Below are positions 5,721 to 5,866 of a DNA stretch of 5,866 nt, piece after piece. The position numbers and the translations under genes were made by a program. The stretch's first letter is position 1, and each line of letters begins with the position of its first letter. Below the pieces are notes generated by a model, which worked only from the letters and a program-made list of their open reading frames with translations, was not told where the DNA came from and made no database searches. This DNA is from Arcobacter sp. (GTDB lineage: Bacteria; Campylobacterota; Campylobacteria; Campylobacterales; Arcobacteraceae), in assembly GCA_030635995.1 (NCBI GenBank), contig DAOVXU010000112.1, positions 1 through 5,866 of the forward strand. The letters run 5' to 3'.

Positions 5721-5866
5721 TTATATATTATTTATATATTCATTGTAGCCAAAATTAGCTATAACTTCAATATCTCCATTGGCTTTTTTTAAAGCTATTG
5801 ATGGTAAATTTATACCATTGAAAGTTGTTGTTTTTACCATAGTGTAGTGTATCATATCTTCTAATA
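5721..5866 (-). CDS. C-terminal end of an unrecognised protein (5' end outside window)
   Basis: On the minus strand a frame is open from the window edge to TAA at 5723-5721, giving 47 residues that begin LEDMIHYTMVKTTTFNGINL and end in GYNEYINNI. I do not recognise the family. The composition looks like ordinary coding sequence of this genome, and the 14-bp gap to the consensus ribosome binding site and ATG of the first ppk2 is typical of an operon, which supports it as a real gene. No membrane segment or catalytic motif is visible in this tail. Internal ATG codons mean a short separate ORF cannot be excluded, but the frame has no stop up to the edge. Confidence 0.6.
   Translation of the reverse strand, partial: LEDMIHYTMVKTTTFNGINLPSIALKKANGDIEVIANFGYNEYINNI

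Overview
The window is a compact, AT-rich, gene-dense bacterial segment. Gene content and protein character suggest a Campylobacterota (Epsilonproteobacteria) chromosome, most likely Arcobacter/Aliarcobacter-like. The grounds are the epsilon-type LpxB start (SALETSSN where other proteobacteria have an AGEASGD-type motif), the fused HisIE, and short or absent intergenic spaces. This assignment is made from memory of the families, not from a search. No mobile element, RNA gene or CRISPR array was seen.

Left part, plus strand (1-3616): the C-terminal end of branched-chain aminotransferase IlvE; a 74-bp AT-rich gap; a membrane-anchored SPFH/prohibitin-family protein; a small membrane-anchored coiled-coil protein of unknown function overlapping it by 14 bp; the bifunctional histidine enzyme HisIE 7 nt later; and lpxB (lipid A disaccharide synthase) starting on the base after the hisIE stop codon. 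The last four genes are packed like an operon. lpxB is interrupted by an in-frame TAG at 3209-3211. Homology continues in the same frame to a normal stop at 3616, so the gene is complete apart from one nonsense codon. Because LpxB is normally needed for lipid A synthesis, this is the main anomaly of the window.

Right part, minus strand (3655-5866): three tightly spaced genes read towards lpxB. In transcription order they are the last 47 codons of an unrecognised protein, a class I-like polyphosphate kinase 2 (308 aa), and a second, divergent PPK2 (374 aa). The second carries an extra N-terminal module of about 65 residues that resembles the arm-binding N-terminal domain of tyrosine integrases. 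The two PPK2 genes are in the same frame and separated only by TAA followed directly by GTG.

The two convergent units meet at a perfect 28-bp palindrome (3629-3656), a plausible bidirectional terminator. The plus-strand genes cover amino-acid metabolism (Ile/Leu/Val, His) and envelope biology (SPFH, lipid A). The minus-strand genes point to polyphosphate/nucleotide energy metabolism. No single new multi-gene system is evident. The items of most interest are the lpxB nonsense codon and the N-terminal extension on the second PPK2.
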